A stretch of DNA of 6,600 nucleotides from Methylovulum sp. (GTDB taxonomy: Bacteria > Pseudomonadota > Gammaproteobacteria > Methylococcales > Methylomonadaceae), in NCBI GenBank assembly GCA_028713595.1, contig JAQTNZ010000152.1:1-6600 (forward strand). Reading direction: 5' to 3'. Made by a program: the position numbers and the translations under genes. The number at the start of each line of letters is the position of its first letter. The first letter of the stretch is position 1. Positions 1 through 5,784 of the stretch are shown here, piece after piece. The notes beneath the pieces were generated by a model. It saw nothing but the letters and a program-made list of their open reading frames with translations. It searched no databases and was not told the DNA's origin.

Positions 1-269
1 ATGACGGCATTTATCATGCCCTCAAATATGCCTTGCCGCCCGATGATGAACTTTCGCAAACCCGGCAATGGCAAGCGCTGGCGCAGGAACACCAGATTGA
101 CTTGGCGGTGTGCATTTCCGCCGCCCAACGGCGCGGCTTACTGTGTGCCGATGAGGCTTGGCGGCAAGGCAAGCAGGATGATGATTTGGCCGAGGGCTTC
201 CGTATCGCCGGGTTGGGGCAATTGCTGGCGGCGACCTTGGCCGCCGACCGTTTTTTGGTGTGGGGTTAA
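1..269 (+). CDS. tusD: Sulfurtransferase subunit TusD/DsrE, C-terminal part
   Basis: Partial gene, open at the left edge; the reading frame runs from position 3 to a TAA at 267-269 (88 codons visible). TusD/DsrE carries persulfide sulfur on a cysteine within the TusBCD (DsrEFH) heterohexamer in the cytoplasm, passing it towards TusE/DsrC for tRNA 2-thiouridine synthesis or, in sulfur oxidisers, for dissimilatory sulfur oxidation. The sequence shows the family's DGIYHA segment at the start, the active-site cysteine in AVCISAAQRRG, and the C-terminal block FRIAGLGQLLAA followed by ADRFLVWG. This matches my memory of both E. coli TusD and Allochromatium DsrE; the AQRRG and FRIxGLGQL wording is slightly closer to DsrE. 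A second cysteine (GLLCADE) lies 11 residues after the active-site one. The stop is followed by tusC after 1 nt, so the two are surely co-transcribed. Whether the role is tRNA thiolation or sulfur oxidation cannot be decided here. Confidence 0.9.
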   Translation, partial: DGIYHALKYALPPDDELSQTRQWQALAQEHQIDLAVCISAAQRRGLLCADEAWRQGKQDDDLAEGFRIAGLGQLLAATLAADRFLVWG

Positions 270-270
270 G

Positions 271-627
271 ATGAAACAGTATTTGTTCGTATTGCGCAAA
301 CCCGCGCACAGCGGCGTGTTTGTGCAGGAGATGTTGGACATTATCCTCACCACCGCCGCCTTTGACCAGCGCGTCAGCTTATTGTGGTTGGACAGTGGCG
401 TGTTCCAGCTTAAGGCTGGACAACAAGCCGAGCTGGCTGGTTTTAAGGACACCGCCGCCCTGTTCAATGCGCTGGAACTGTATGATGTGACTGCCCTGTA
501 TACCGAAGCGGAAAGCTTGGCGGACTATGGTTTGGTGGCGGATGATCTGTTTTTGCCGGTGCAAGTGCTGCAACGGCAAGACATCGCCGCGTTTATGCAG
601 GGGTTTGAGGTCATTTTTTCGGCTTAA
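271..627 (+). CDS. tusC: Sulfurtransferase subunit TusC/DsrF
   Basis: Complete 118-residue protein, the usual length for TusC (about 119) and shorter than the DsrF of purple sulfur bacteria as I recall it (about 136). It is a structural subunit of the TusBCD/DsrEFH sulfur-relay complex in the cytoplasm. Family blocks visible are the opening beta strand MKQYLFVLRKPAHSG, AFDQRVSLLWLDSGVFQLKAGQ (residues 30-51), ALELYDVTALY (67-77) and the C-terminal FEVIFSA. The reading frame is open upstream to position 1, but the start is placed at the ATG at 271: it lies 1 nt after the tusD stop, has a GGGG at 262-265 as a weak ribosome binding site, and gives a protein that begins like family members. TusB (DsrH), normally the next gene, is absent from the window; an ASCH-domain gene follows after 60 nt instead. 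Confidence 0.9.
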   Translation: MKQYLFVLRKPAHSGVFVQEMLDIILTTAAFDQRVSLLWLDSGVFQLKAGQQAELAGFKDTAALFNALELYDVTALYTEAESLADYGLVADDLFLPVQVLQRQDIAAFMQGFEVIFSA

Positions 628-653
628 ACAAGGCACGATGGTTTACGCCCGCT

Positions 654-659
654 TATAAT
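654..659 (+). promoter_or_regulatory. Possible -10 box upstream of the ASCH gene
   Basis: A perfect TATAAT hexamer lies in the 60-nt gap between tusC and the ASCH gene, 28 nt before the proposed ATG at 688. No good -35 hexamer is visible at 16-18 nt upstream and there is no TGn extension, so the ASCH gene may have its own start site or may simply be read through from tusC. Confidence 0.3.
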
Positions 660-687
660 AACCAATTTTATCGACTTGGAAATTGCT

Positions 688-1023
688 ATGGAAAACTTAC
701 CTACCAAAACCTGCTCAATCGAGCGTCTGGTCACTCAAGCCAAATTGGTTGCCGCCGCCAAGGCCGGCAACAAAACCCAGCAACGCCGTGATGGCGTTTA
801 TGGTTGGGTGGGCGAGGTCTTTGAGCTGGAAGGCATGGCCTTTGTGGTGACCGATTTGACGCGCCAGCGTTTAGGGGACATGACCGATGCGGACGCACAG
901 GCCGAAGGCTTCCCAAACTTGGCCGTGTATAAGGACATTATCTTAAAAATGCACACGGGGATGAGTTGGGATGACGACCACTTGGTGTGGGTGCATAGTT
1001 TTGCTGCCACCTCCAAGGTTTGA
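688..1023 (+). CDS. ASCH-domain protein (small putative RNA-binding protein)
   Basis: Protein of 111 residues. ASCH domains have a PUA-like beta-barrel fold and are thought to bind RNA; the best characterised small member, E. coli YqfB, hydrolyses N4-acetylcytidine. Visible features are the GxKTxxxR-type motif GNKTQQRR (residues 27-34, with Lys29 the candidate functional residue), a beta-rich segment with a GEVFELEGMAFVVTDLTRQRLGD core (42-64), and the helix DMTDADAQAEGF (64-75), a well-conserved stretch in ASCH proteins. The end is a WVHSFAAT strand. The ATG at 688 is preferred over an in-frame TTG at 676 because TTGGA at 676-680 is a usable ribosome binding site for it and nothing precedes the TTG. 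It follows tusC in the same direction. A link to tRNA sulfur modification is attractive but rests only on position. The exact substrate or RNA is unknown. Confidence 0.75.
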   Translation: MENLPTKTCSIERLVTQAKLVAAAKAGNKTQQRRDGVYGWVGEVFELEGMAFVVTDLTRQRLGDMTDADAQAEGFPNLAVYKDIILKMHTGMSWDDDHLVWVHSFAATSKV

Positions 1024-1153
1024 GAGGAAAGATGGGCGGTACAGAAAGTAAGCCGTTTATGCCAGGGCAAGACGGCTAAAGCCCCGTTTGGCATTCATCT
1101 GCTGCCAATTTGAAAGCCATAGCCTTTATTTAAAAGGCCAACCATCACCAAGG

Positions 1154-1195
1154 ACGCGAAGAAGCGCACCGGCAAAACGCTGCGCTTCTTCGTGA
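1154..1195. repeat. Long inverted repeat (possible terminator) in the convergent gap
   Basis: CGAAGAAGCGCA (1157-1168) and TGCGCTTCTTCG (1181-1192) are perfect 12-nt inverted copies around a 12-nt loop. A G-T pair (1156/1193) and a C-G pair (1155/1194) extend the stem to 14 pairs. It lies between the convergent ASCH and amidohydrolase genes, 51 nt past the amidohydrolase stop and about 130 nt past the ASCH stop. Neither side has a run of T, so a classical Rho-independent terminator is not clear. A bidirectional mRNA 3' end structure or a dispersed intergenic repeat is equally possible. Confidence 0.6.
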
Positions 1196-1245
1196 ATATC
1201 GTGGTTATTGCTGTTACGATACGGGGTTTATCTGATTACATACGC

Positions 1246-2523
1246 TTATTTGAAGGTATTGACCACGGTTTTGCCGCCGGACATGACAAAGTCAGGATAT
1301 TCCAGCAACTTAAAGCGGACAAATGGGTTGCCACGCACCGCGATGACATCGGCGGGGGCTTTAGCGGTCAAAGTGCCGAGCTTGTCGATGCCCAAATGTG
1401 CCCCCGCTTTGGAAGTCGCCGCCCTAAACACATTTAGCACGTCAGTAAAGTCAATGGACGCACCACTGGTCAGCAACAGCATGTAGTGCATCTCTTCGCC
1501 ATTAATGCCCCAAGGCACATTGTCATGGCCTATTTCCGAGCCGTAGAGGATTTGGGCGCAATTGCCGGGGGTGTTGGTTTCACAATCGGCAATTTTGGCC
1601 GCCAGTTGCGCGGTATTGGCATGGATGCCTAAATGCGTGTTGCTATCGACACACGAGCTTAAGGTATCGACCGTGGACACAAAGGTCAGCCCCGCCGTAT
1701 TGGCGGCTTGGGTCAACAAGTTAGCGTCAATCGGGGCGCAAGGGATATGGGCGAATTCATCGACACCCGCCAGCAATGACCGTTCAAAACCGATATTTTC
1801 CCCCGCATGGGCAATGACTCGCCGGACTGGGCGGCCATCATGCGGATGGTGCGCTTCATCAACAATGGCACTGACGATAGGCAAGGGCAAAATGTCCCAA
1901 GGTGTAGGGGGTACTGCATTGCCGCCATGTGACATCATCCACGGGGCTCCCGTCTCGCCTCCAGGTTCCAAGGCAATCTTGATGGCGGTGGCGCCGCCAT
2001 CGACCAAATGCTGCACAACCCCTTGGGCTTCATCGACCGAAGCTACCGTATAACCGATTTGGTCATAACCGCTGCTGCCACCAAAGATGTTCAGCGGATA
2101 ACCGCCTGGGGCTTGGATAATCGGGCCAACGCTTAACAGGCGTAATTGTCCGCTACCGCTTTGCGGGGCCAGTAATGGCCCACCCGTATCTTGCACGGTG
2201 GTTACGCCATGTTGCAACACTTTGTCTTTTAGCACATTCTGAAAGCTGATATGGGCGTGCGACTCGATGAACCCTGGCAAAATCGTGGCATCGCCCATGC
2301 CCACTACGTTACCGCATGACCCCGCCAATTCCGCTTGGGTGCCGACTTGGGCAACTTTTTGGCCTTTAATCAATACCGCTGCATTGGTTTGCACATTGTA
2401 ACCGTCAAACACCCGATCCGCTGTCAATAGCTTGCAGTTACCCGCCGACCATGCAGGGGTGGCTACCGCGTGGCAAGCCAATAAAGCCAGCCCCCAAAAT
2501 GTGCCTTGCCGTTTGTTATCCAT
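1246..2523 (-). CDS. Exported metal-dependent amidohydrolase
   Basis: Protein of 425 residues in the amidohydrolase superfamily (imidazolonepropionase/prolidase-like group), which hydrolyses C-N bonds in a metal-centred TIM barrel. An N-terminal signal peptide is visible: KR, then hydrophobic residues 9-22, with a likely cut after ATPAWSA (residue 27), so the enzyme should be periplasmic. A less likely lipobox is LLAC (14-17). Metal-site candidates are His89 and His91 (ESHAHIS), Lys182 (TAIKIA, a possible carboxylated lysine), His239 (IAHAG) and His259 (FAHIP). The fifth ligand position, usually Asp in a GTDxG motif, reads YGSEIGHDN (327-335), so Glu330 replaces Asp. The closing AADVIAVRGNP-type block (residues 388-400) is typical of the family. 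The start is supported by GGAGA upstream of the ATG. Six cysteines in the mature part could form disulfides. The substrate (a cyclic amide, dipeptide or similar) cannot be predicted. It lies about 350 nt downstream of the flippase and is probably transcribed separately. Confidence 0.85.
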   Translation of the reverse strand: MDNKRQGTFWGLALLACHAVATPAWSAGNCKLLTADRVFDGYNVQTNAAVLIKGQKVAQVGTQAELAGSCGNVVGMGDATILPGFIESHAHISFQNVLKDKVLQHGVTTVQDTGGPLLAPQSGSGQLRLLSVGPIIQAPGGYPLNIFGGSSGYDQIGYTVASVDEAQGVVQHLVDGGATAIKIALEPGGETGAPWMMSHGGNAVPPTPWDILPLPIVSAIVDEAHHPHDGRPVRRVIAHAGENIGFERSLLAGVDEFAHIPCAPIDANLLTQAANTAGLTFVSTVDTLSSCVDSNTHLGIHANTAQLAAKIADCETNTPGNCAQILYGSEIGHDNVPWGINGEEMHYMLLLTSGASIDFTDVLNVFRAATSKAGAHLGIDKLGTLTAKAPADVIAVRGNPFVRFKLLEYPDFVMSGGKTVVNTFK

Positions 2524-2700
2524 TCATCGTCTCCAAAGTTTTTATTATTGTTGTCGCTATAGTTGGGTGAGGCTGCCCACCGTCCTGAGCAAGCTGGCAA
2601 ACGCCATCAAAGCAGCTAAGACAAAGATGGGGTTGGACACTTTTATGGGTGCGGCTGGCAGCCTTGACCTTTATCGGGTCTTTGGAGGTATTGCACTACT

Positions 2701-2731
2701 TATGCCATTGTTAAGTCGGACTGATGGCATA
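2701..2731. repeat. Inverted repeat TATGCCAT / ATGGCATA
   Basis: TATGCCAT at 2701-2708 and ATGGCATA at 2724-2731 are exact inverted copies with a 15-nt spacer. It could be a binding site for a dimeric regulator or an RNA hairpin. It is about 180 nt upstream of the amidohydrolase start. Confidence 0.5.
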
Positions 2732-2839
2732 TACCCTAATGGATTGATTTAAAAAAACTATGGTTTCAGCAAGGCTAGGCGGTAGGAAAATGCGGAGGGA
2801 TTTTTTTAAGGATGTTAGGTGATATGCCGAGACGACTGT

Positions 2840-2870
2840 GGCAAATGCCGTATTTAAATATGGCATCGCC
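2840..2870 (-). terminator. Hairpin directly after the flippase stop
   Basis: ATGCCGTAT and ATATGGCAT (2845-2866) form a 9-bp stem with one G-T pair around TTAA, extended after a small internal loop by GGC/GCC (2840-2842 and 2868-2870). On the minus strand it begins one nucleotide after the flippase TAA (2871-2873). No T-run follows at once; seven T's in the complement lie only some 40 nt further on (+ strand A/T-rich runs near 2800-2810 are of the opposite sense). It may therefore protect the mRNA 3' end rather than terminate transcription. Confidence 0.35.
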
Positions 2871-4433
2871 TTATCGCCGCCGCCGATTCAATTTCTGGCG
2901 GATTTGCGCCTGTTCTTCTGTGCCGCACATAAAGGCATAGAAAAAGCCCACGGTCAGCAGGACATACACCACGCCGATCACACCTAGGATGAGAATCAAC
3001 TGCCAGCGGTTGGCGGTGGCTAAATCTAGCCAGAGTTGCCAGGGCTTGATGGCCGCCATCAAGCCATAACCGAACAAGTAGGGCATGAGGCCGGGCAACA
3101 GCACCGAGCGGATAAATCGCCACAGGGTAAGCCCTAAGCGGACATTGCCGACCAACAAATAAAGCAAGGCACTGAGGATACGTGCGATCATCACCAACAA
3201 GGCGATGGTGACGATGGTAAAGGTGAAATACTGCCAGACCGCAGCTAGCCCCACACCGACCAACAGCACTTGCCAGCCGATATAGCCGAAGGTGCGGGCG
3301 GGATGGTTAATGCCCTGATAATACGCCGATAAAGGCCCGGTCAGGACGTGCAGTTGATAACCAGCACAGGCGCAGACCAGCACTTTGATGGTGTCGGCCA
3401 TGTTCATGGCGGTGTTGTTGCCTATCCAGGCGATAATCAGCCAACCGGCAAACGGGGCGAGAAAACCCATTGCCAAGCCGTTGAGCAAATTCAAGTAACG
3501 TAGGCCTTGGGTGTACAGGCGTTGGATGTCCTGCTGTTTGCCCAGATGATGGGCTTCGGTGATGGCGGGTAGGAAGCTGGCGTTCATGGAGGAAAATACT
3601 TGGCTTGCCATCACCGGAAATTTCTGCCCCAAGTCCAAAATGGCAATCGCCGCCAATCCGCTCAAATAGCCCGCTAATACCCGCTCAATGGAATACATGG
3701 CGACTCCCAGCAAACCGGAAAGCTGCAAAATGCCGCCGTATTTTAAAAACGTGTGGAGGAAATCGCGGTTGACCAGCCGGATGCTGATGCGCAAATCGGG
3801 GAGGGCGCGGTAACACAAGACGATGTAGACCAGCGTGGAAAAAATGTAGCGGGCAAAAAACGCCCACAGCAAGGACTCAATGCCGTAATGCAGCAACAGC
3901 AAGGTGACGATTAACGCAGTTTCCAGCAAAAAACTGATAATCCAAACGATGGTTTGCTGGGCGATTTTTTGCAGGCCGTGCAAGATATAGGCAAACGCGC
4001 CCAAGGTCATATCCAGCAACATGGTGGCTAAGGTGCCGAGTATCAGCACTTGGGCGGTCTGTTGCAAATGCGGGGCGACCTTAAAGCCTTGCAAAAGCCA
4101 CGGCATGGCTAACCAGACCCCCGTTAAGGCAAGACAACTGAACAGGAACGTCAGCAGCAAACCCGTGCTGACCAAGCCGCTGATCGACTCGTGCTGGTTC
4201 TTGGCGTTGTATTCGGCCACATAGCGGATATAGACGTTGGACACGCCAAACGCGCCCATGCTGACGTAGCTGATTAATAAAAAACAGGTTGCCCACAGGC
4301 CGTATTCTTCCAGTGACACATAATGCAGTATCAGCGGCGGCAAGCCGACACGGGTCAACAGATACAACAAACGCCCGGCGGTTTGCGCCAGGGTGTTGCG
4401 GAAGAATGAAGTGCCTTGCCGTTTATTTTTCAT
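2871..4433 (-). CDS. Wzx-like polysaccharide flippase (MOP superfamily)
   Basis: Integral inner-membrane protein of 520 residues, normal for Wzx/polysaccharide biosynthesis transporters, with roughly 12-14 hydrophobic helices along its whole length and a basic tail (KLNRRRR). This family flips lipid-linked oligosaccharides from the cytoplasmic to the periplasmic face. The N-terminal block is typical: NTLAQTAGRLLYLLTRVGLP (residues 13-32), then LEEYGLW (41-47), as in other family members with an NTxxxxxGR entry helix. An ATG at 4439 would add two residues, but the ATG at 4431-4433 is preferred: GGA lies 5 nt before it, whereas GTGG abuts the upstream ATG. The choice also makes the protein start M-K-N-K-R-Q-G-T, matching the amidohydrolase start. 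It is divergent from an acyltransferase gene, consistent with a small surface-glycan locus, though no glycosyltransferase is in the window. Substrate unknown. Confidence 0.85.
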   Translation of the reverse strand: MKNKRQGTSFFRNTLAQTAGRLLYLLTRVGLPPLILHYVSLEEYGLWATCFLLISYVSMGAFGVSNVYIRYVAEYNAKNQHESISGLVSTGLLLTFLFSCLALTGVWLAMPWLLQGFKVAPHLQQTAQVLILGTLATMLLDMTLGAFAYILHGLQKIAQQTIVWIISFLLETALIVTLLLLHYGIESLLWAFFARYIFSTLVYIVLCYRALPDLRISIRLVNRDFLHTFLKYGGILQLSGLLGVAMYSIERVLAGYLSGLAAIAILDLGQKFPVMASQVFSSMNASFLPAITEAHHLGKQQDIQRLYTQGLRYLNLLNGLAMGFLAPFAGWLIIAWIGNNTAMNMADTIKVLVCACAGYQLHVLTGPLSAYYQGINHPARTFGYIGWQVLLVGVGLAAVWQYFTFTIVTIALLVMIARILSALLYLLVGNVRLGLTLWRFIRSVLLPGLMPYLFGYGLMAAIKPWQLWLDLATANRWQLILILGVIGVVYVLLTVGFFYAFMCGTEEQAQIRQKLNRRRR

Positions 4434-4469
4434 GGTCATCCACTGTAAATTTAATACGTGTTGGCGTAG

Positions 4470-4475
4470 AGTATA
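4470..4475 (-). promoter_or_regulatory. Possible -10 box for the flippase
   Basis: On the minus strand this reads TATACT, 36 nt before the flippase ATG. Upstream candidates for -35 are TAGTGA with a 17-nt spacer (3 of 6 matches) or GTGATA with a 15-nt spacer (4 of 6), both weak. Confidence 0.35.
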
Positions 4476-4510
4476 GCCTTATTACCCGCTTATCACTATG
4501 CTTGGGGGCC

Positions 4511-4522
4511 GGCTGTTCAGCC
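4511..4522. repeat. Palindrome GGCTG-TT-CAGCC between divergent genes
   Basis: A 5-bp perfect inverted repeat around TT lies in the 125-nt gap between the divergent flippase and acyltransferase genes, 36 nt before the acyltransferase ATG. Its place suggests an operator, but it is short enough to arise by chance. Confidence 0.3.
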
Positions 4523-4558
4523 CGTTCATTTATAACAATAACAACAGGGGATTAAGTC

Positions 4559-5179
4559 ATGCTGTCAGCCGTCCGTCAATTATTCCGCGCTTTCCTGCGC
4601 AAGAATGCCATGCAGTCCGGCCGCTTTGTCGGCTTATACCGTAAATTTTGTAACCCCGATGGTGCCGAATGGGCGAGTTTCCTGAAACGCCACCACGTCT
4701 TGTATCAGATGGGCGATGATTGTGTCGTGCAAATGAATGTCGAAATCACCGATCCTAAGCATGTCCGGTTGGGCAATAATGTGCGCATGACCGGCTGCAC
4801 CTTGTTCGGTCATGACGGTTCCGTCAATATGCTGAAAAAAATGTCCGGGCTGTGCCTGGACAGTGTCGGCAAGATAGATATACGCGACAACGTGTTTATA
4901 GGGCATCGGGCGATTATCATGCCTAATGTGACCATAGGCCCTAATGCGATAGTCGCGGCGGGTTCGGTCGTCACCCGTGACGTACCGCCCAACACCATTG
5001 TCGGTGGTGTGCCGGCCAAGCCCATCGGTACGGTTGACGCTTATCTCAAACGCTGTGAAGAGCGCACCAACGCCTTGCCGTGGCGGCATTTGTTGGCCGC
5101 CGATAGTTTTGCCCCCGCCACCGAGGAACTGACAAGGATGCGCTGCGCGTATTTTTTTGAAGCGGATCGTGACGGCTAA
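4559..5179 (+). CDS. Hexapeptide-repeat acyltransferase (left-handed beta-helix)
   Basis: Protein of 206 residues of the LbH acyltransferase superfamily (maltose/galactoside O-acetyltransferase and NodL-like), which transfer acetyl from acetyl-CoA to sugar hydroxyl or amino groups in the cytoplasm. The N-terminal 45 residues are helical and basic. Hexapeptide turns begin near residue 56 ([19 protein letters not shown] region) and run, after an insert at 86-104 that holds TLFGHDG (His85 a catalytic candidate), to residues 107-157: [33 protein letters not shown], then [16 protein letters not shown], the standard cap of such enzymes with the VPAK CoA-side motif. The C-terminal 50 residues are helical. 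Ribosome binding site AGGGG (4546-4550) lies 8 nt before ATG. Divergent from the flippase, so probably involved in acetylating a lipopolysaccharide or exopolysaccharide unit. The acceptor sugar cannot be read from sequence. Confidence 0.85.
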   Translation: MLSAVRQLFRAFLRKNAMQSGRFVGLYRKFCNPDGAEWASFLKRHHVLYQMGDDCVVQMNVEITDPKHVRLGNNVRMTGCTLFGHDGSVNMLKKMSGLCLDSVGKIDIRDNVFIGHRAIIMPNVTIGPNAIVAAGSVVTRDVPPNTIVGGVPAKPIGTVDAYLKRCEERTNALPWRHLLAADSFAPATEELTRMRCAYFFEADRDG

Positions 5180-5254
5180 AAAACGCTCGGCGGCCAAGAT
5201 TTGGCTTGCTATTGGTCAAGTTAAGGATAGACTAAATCAGCAGCGAATAATAAC

Positions 5255-5260
5255 TATAAT
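5255..5260 (+). promoter_or_regulatory. Possible -10 box of the SRPBCC-LOV operon
   Basis: A perfect TATAAT in an A/T-rich stretch 27 nt before the SRPBCC ATG, which would give a 5' leader of about 20 nt. There is no convincing -35 at 16-18 nt, so activation by a regulator or chance occurrence are both possible. Confidence 0.4.
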
Positions 5261-5275
5261 AAACTGGATTCGGCT

Positions 5276-5280
5276 AGGAG
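5276..5280 (+). promoter_or_regulatory. Strong ribosome binding site of the SRPBCC gene
   Basis: AGGAG with a 6-nt spacer to the ATG at 5287. It is the strongest Shine-Dalgarno match in the window and fixes the start of the first gene of the LOV operon. Confidence 0.7.
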
Positions 5281-5286
5281 AAGAAT

Positions 5287-5781
5287 ATGTTCCCGTTTGA
5301 TGTCAACAAACCCGTGGTCGGCAAGGCAAGTATCCTCATCAATAAGCCTAACACTGATATATTTGTCTTTATCGGTGAGCGTTTTTTTGAAAATTACCCA
5401 AAGTGGGCGTTGGAAGTCAGTGAGTTCCAGCCCCTGAATGGCTTGAATGTGTTTGTAGGGGCAAAAGCCGAACAATTGCGCCGCGACCAGGGCCAAGAAA
5501 TCAAATCGGTGTTTGAAATCACGGAATTTTACCCTTTCATTAAGCTGGCCTTTAAAGGCATCACCGCGCCCTATCTGAACACTTATTATCTTGAGTCGGC
5601 CGACACTGAAGGCTCAACCGTATTGACGTTTAGTTTTTCCCTCTTGGAGCTGGAGCTGTTCATGCGGCCTTTTGAAAAGTTGATCCGCACCGCCATTGAA
5701 GAAGGTGCGGAAAACACCGTTGCCAACATCAAACAATTGCTATCCGATGACCTTAACGCCAACCCTAGTTTTGGAGCGTAA
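5287..5781 (+). CDS. SRPBCC-family protein (START/polyketide-cyclase-like)
   Basis: Protein of 164 residues without signal peptide or membrane helix, so cytoplasmic. It has the SRPBCC helix-grip pattern: a first beta strand KASILINKPNTDIFVFI (13-29) in which the Pro-x-x-x-Val/Ile-Phe element is typical, two short helices around ERFFENYPKW (31-40), a run of beta strands (VSEFQPL, NVFVGAK, EIKSVFEITEFYPFIKLAFKG, LNTYYLES, TVLTFSFSL) and a long C-terminal helix (about 127-153). Proteins of this fold hold hydrophobic ligands in a central cavity; some are enzymes, others carriers. No catalytic residues can be assigned. It is the first gene of a tight operon: its TAA at 5779-5781 is 3 nt before the LOV gene ATG, and the LOV ribosome binding site lies inside its last codons. 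The family call is from the secondary-structure pattern and short motif resemblance, so it is less sure than its neighbour's. Confidence 0.7.
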   Translation: MFPFDVNKPVVGKASILINKPNTDIFVFIGERFFENYPKWALEVSEFQPLNGLNVFVGAKAEQLRRDQGQEIKSVFEITEFYPFIKLAFKGITAPYLNTYYLESADTEGSTVLTFSFSLLELELFMRPFEKLIRTAIEEGAENTVANIKQLLSDDLNANPSFGA

Positions 5782-5784
5782 CCT

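Larger units (their letters stand above)
2524..2870. other. 347-nt intergenic region with ATGCC/GGCAT inverted repeats
   Basis: No convincing gene lies here. The region separates the flippase stop from the amidohydrolase start and must hold any amidohydrolase promoter, but no clear -35/-10 pair was found. It contains two inverted repeats with the same ATGCC/GGCAT half-site (2701-2731 and 2840-2870) and a further TATGCC at 2823-2828. A + strand open frame that could start at ATG 2627 and ends at 2752 would encode 41 residues with a hydrophobic stretch, but it has no ribosome binding site and matches nothing I recognise. Confidence 0.5.

Noticed and set aside
1..270. Open frame 1 upstream of tusC, which would give a 208-residue protein
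   Set aside because: It overlaps tusD in another frame and has an Arg/Pro/Trp-rich composition typical of a shadow frame; tusC homology begins exactly at the ATG at 271.
1122..1138. Small inverted repeat GCCTTT-ATTTA-AAAGGC as a terminator
   Set aside because: Six base pairs, mostly weak, and no T-run follows; too short to call.
1562..2053. A + strand frame of 163 residues opposite the amidohydrolase
   Set aside because: Antisense to the conserved metal-binding region of a well-supported gene; no ribosome binding site or domain seen.
2432..2752. A + strand frame of 106 residues overlapping the amidohydrolase start
   Set aside because: Its first third is antisense to the signal peptide region; the remaining part, possible from ATG 2627, lacks a ribosome binding site and resembles no protein I know.
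4634..5197. A long minus-strand frame of 187 residues opposite the acyltransferase
   Set aside because: It is antisense to a clear hexapeptide-repeat protein and its His/Arg/Thr-rich sequence lacks any domain pattern.
5193..5205. GCCAA-GAT-TTGGC hairpin after the acyltransferase as a terminator
   Set aside because: Five base pairs without a T-tract; it may contribute to transcript ending but cannot be called from sequence alone.
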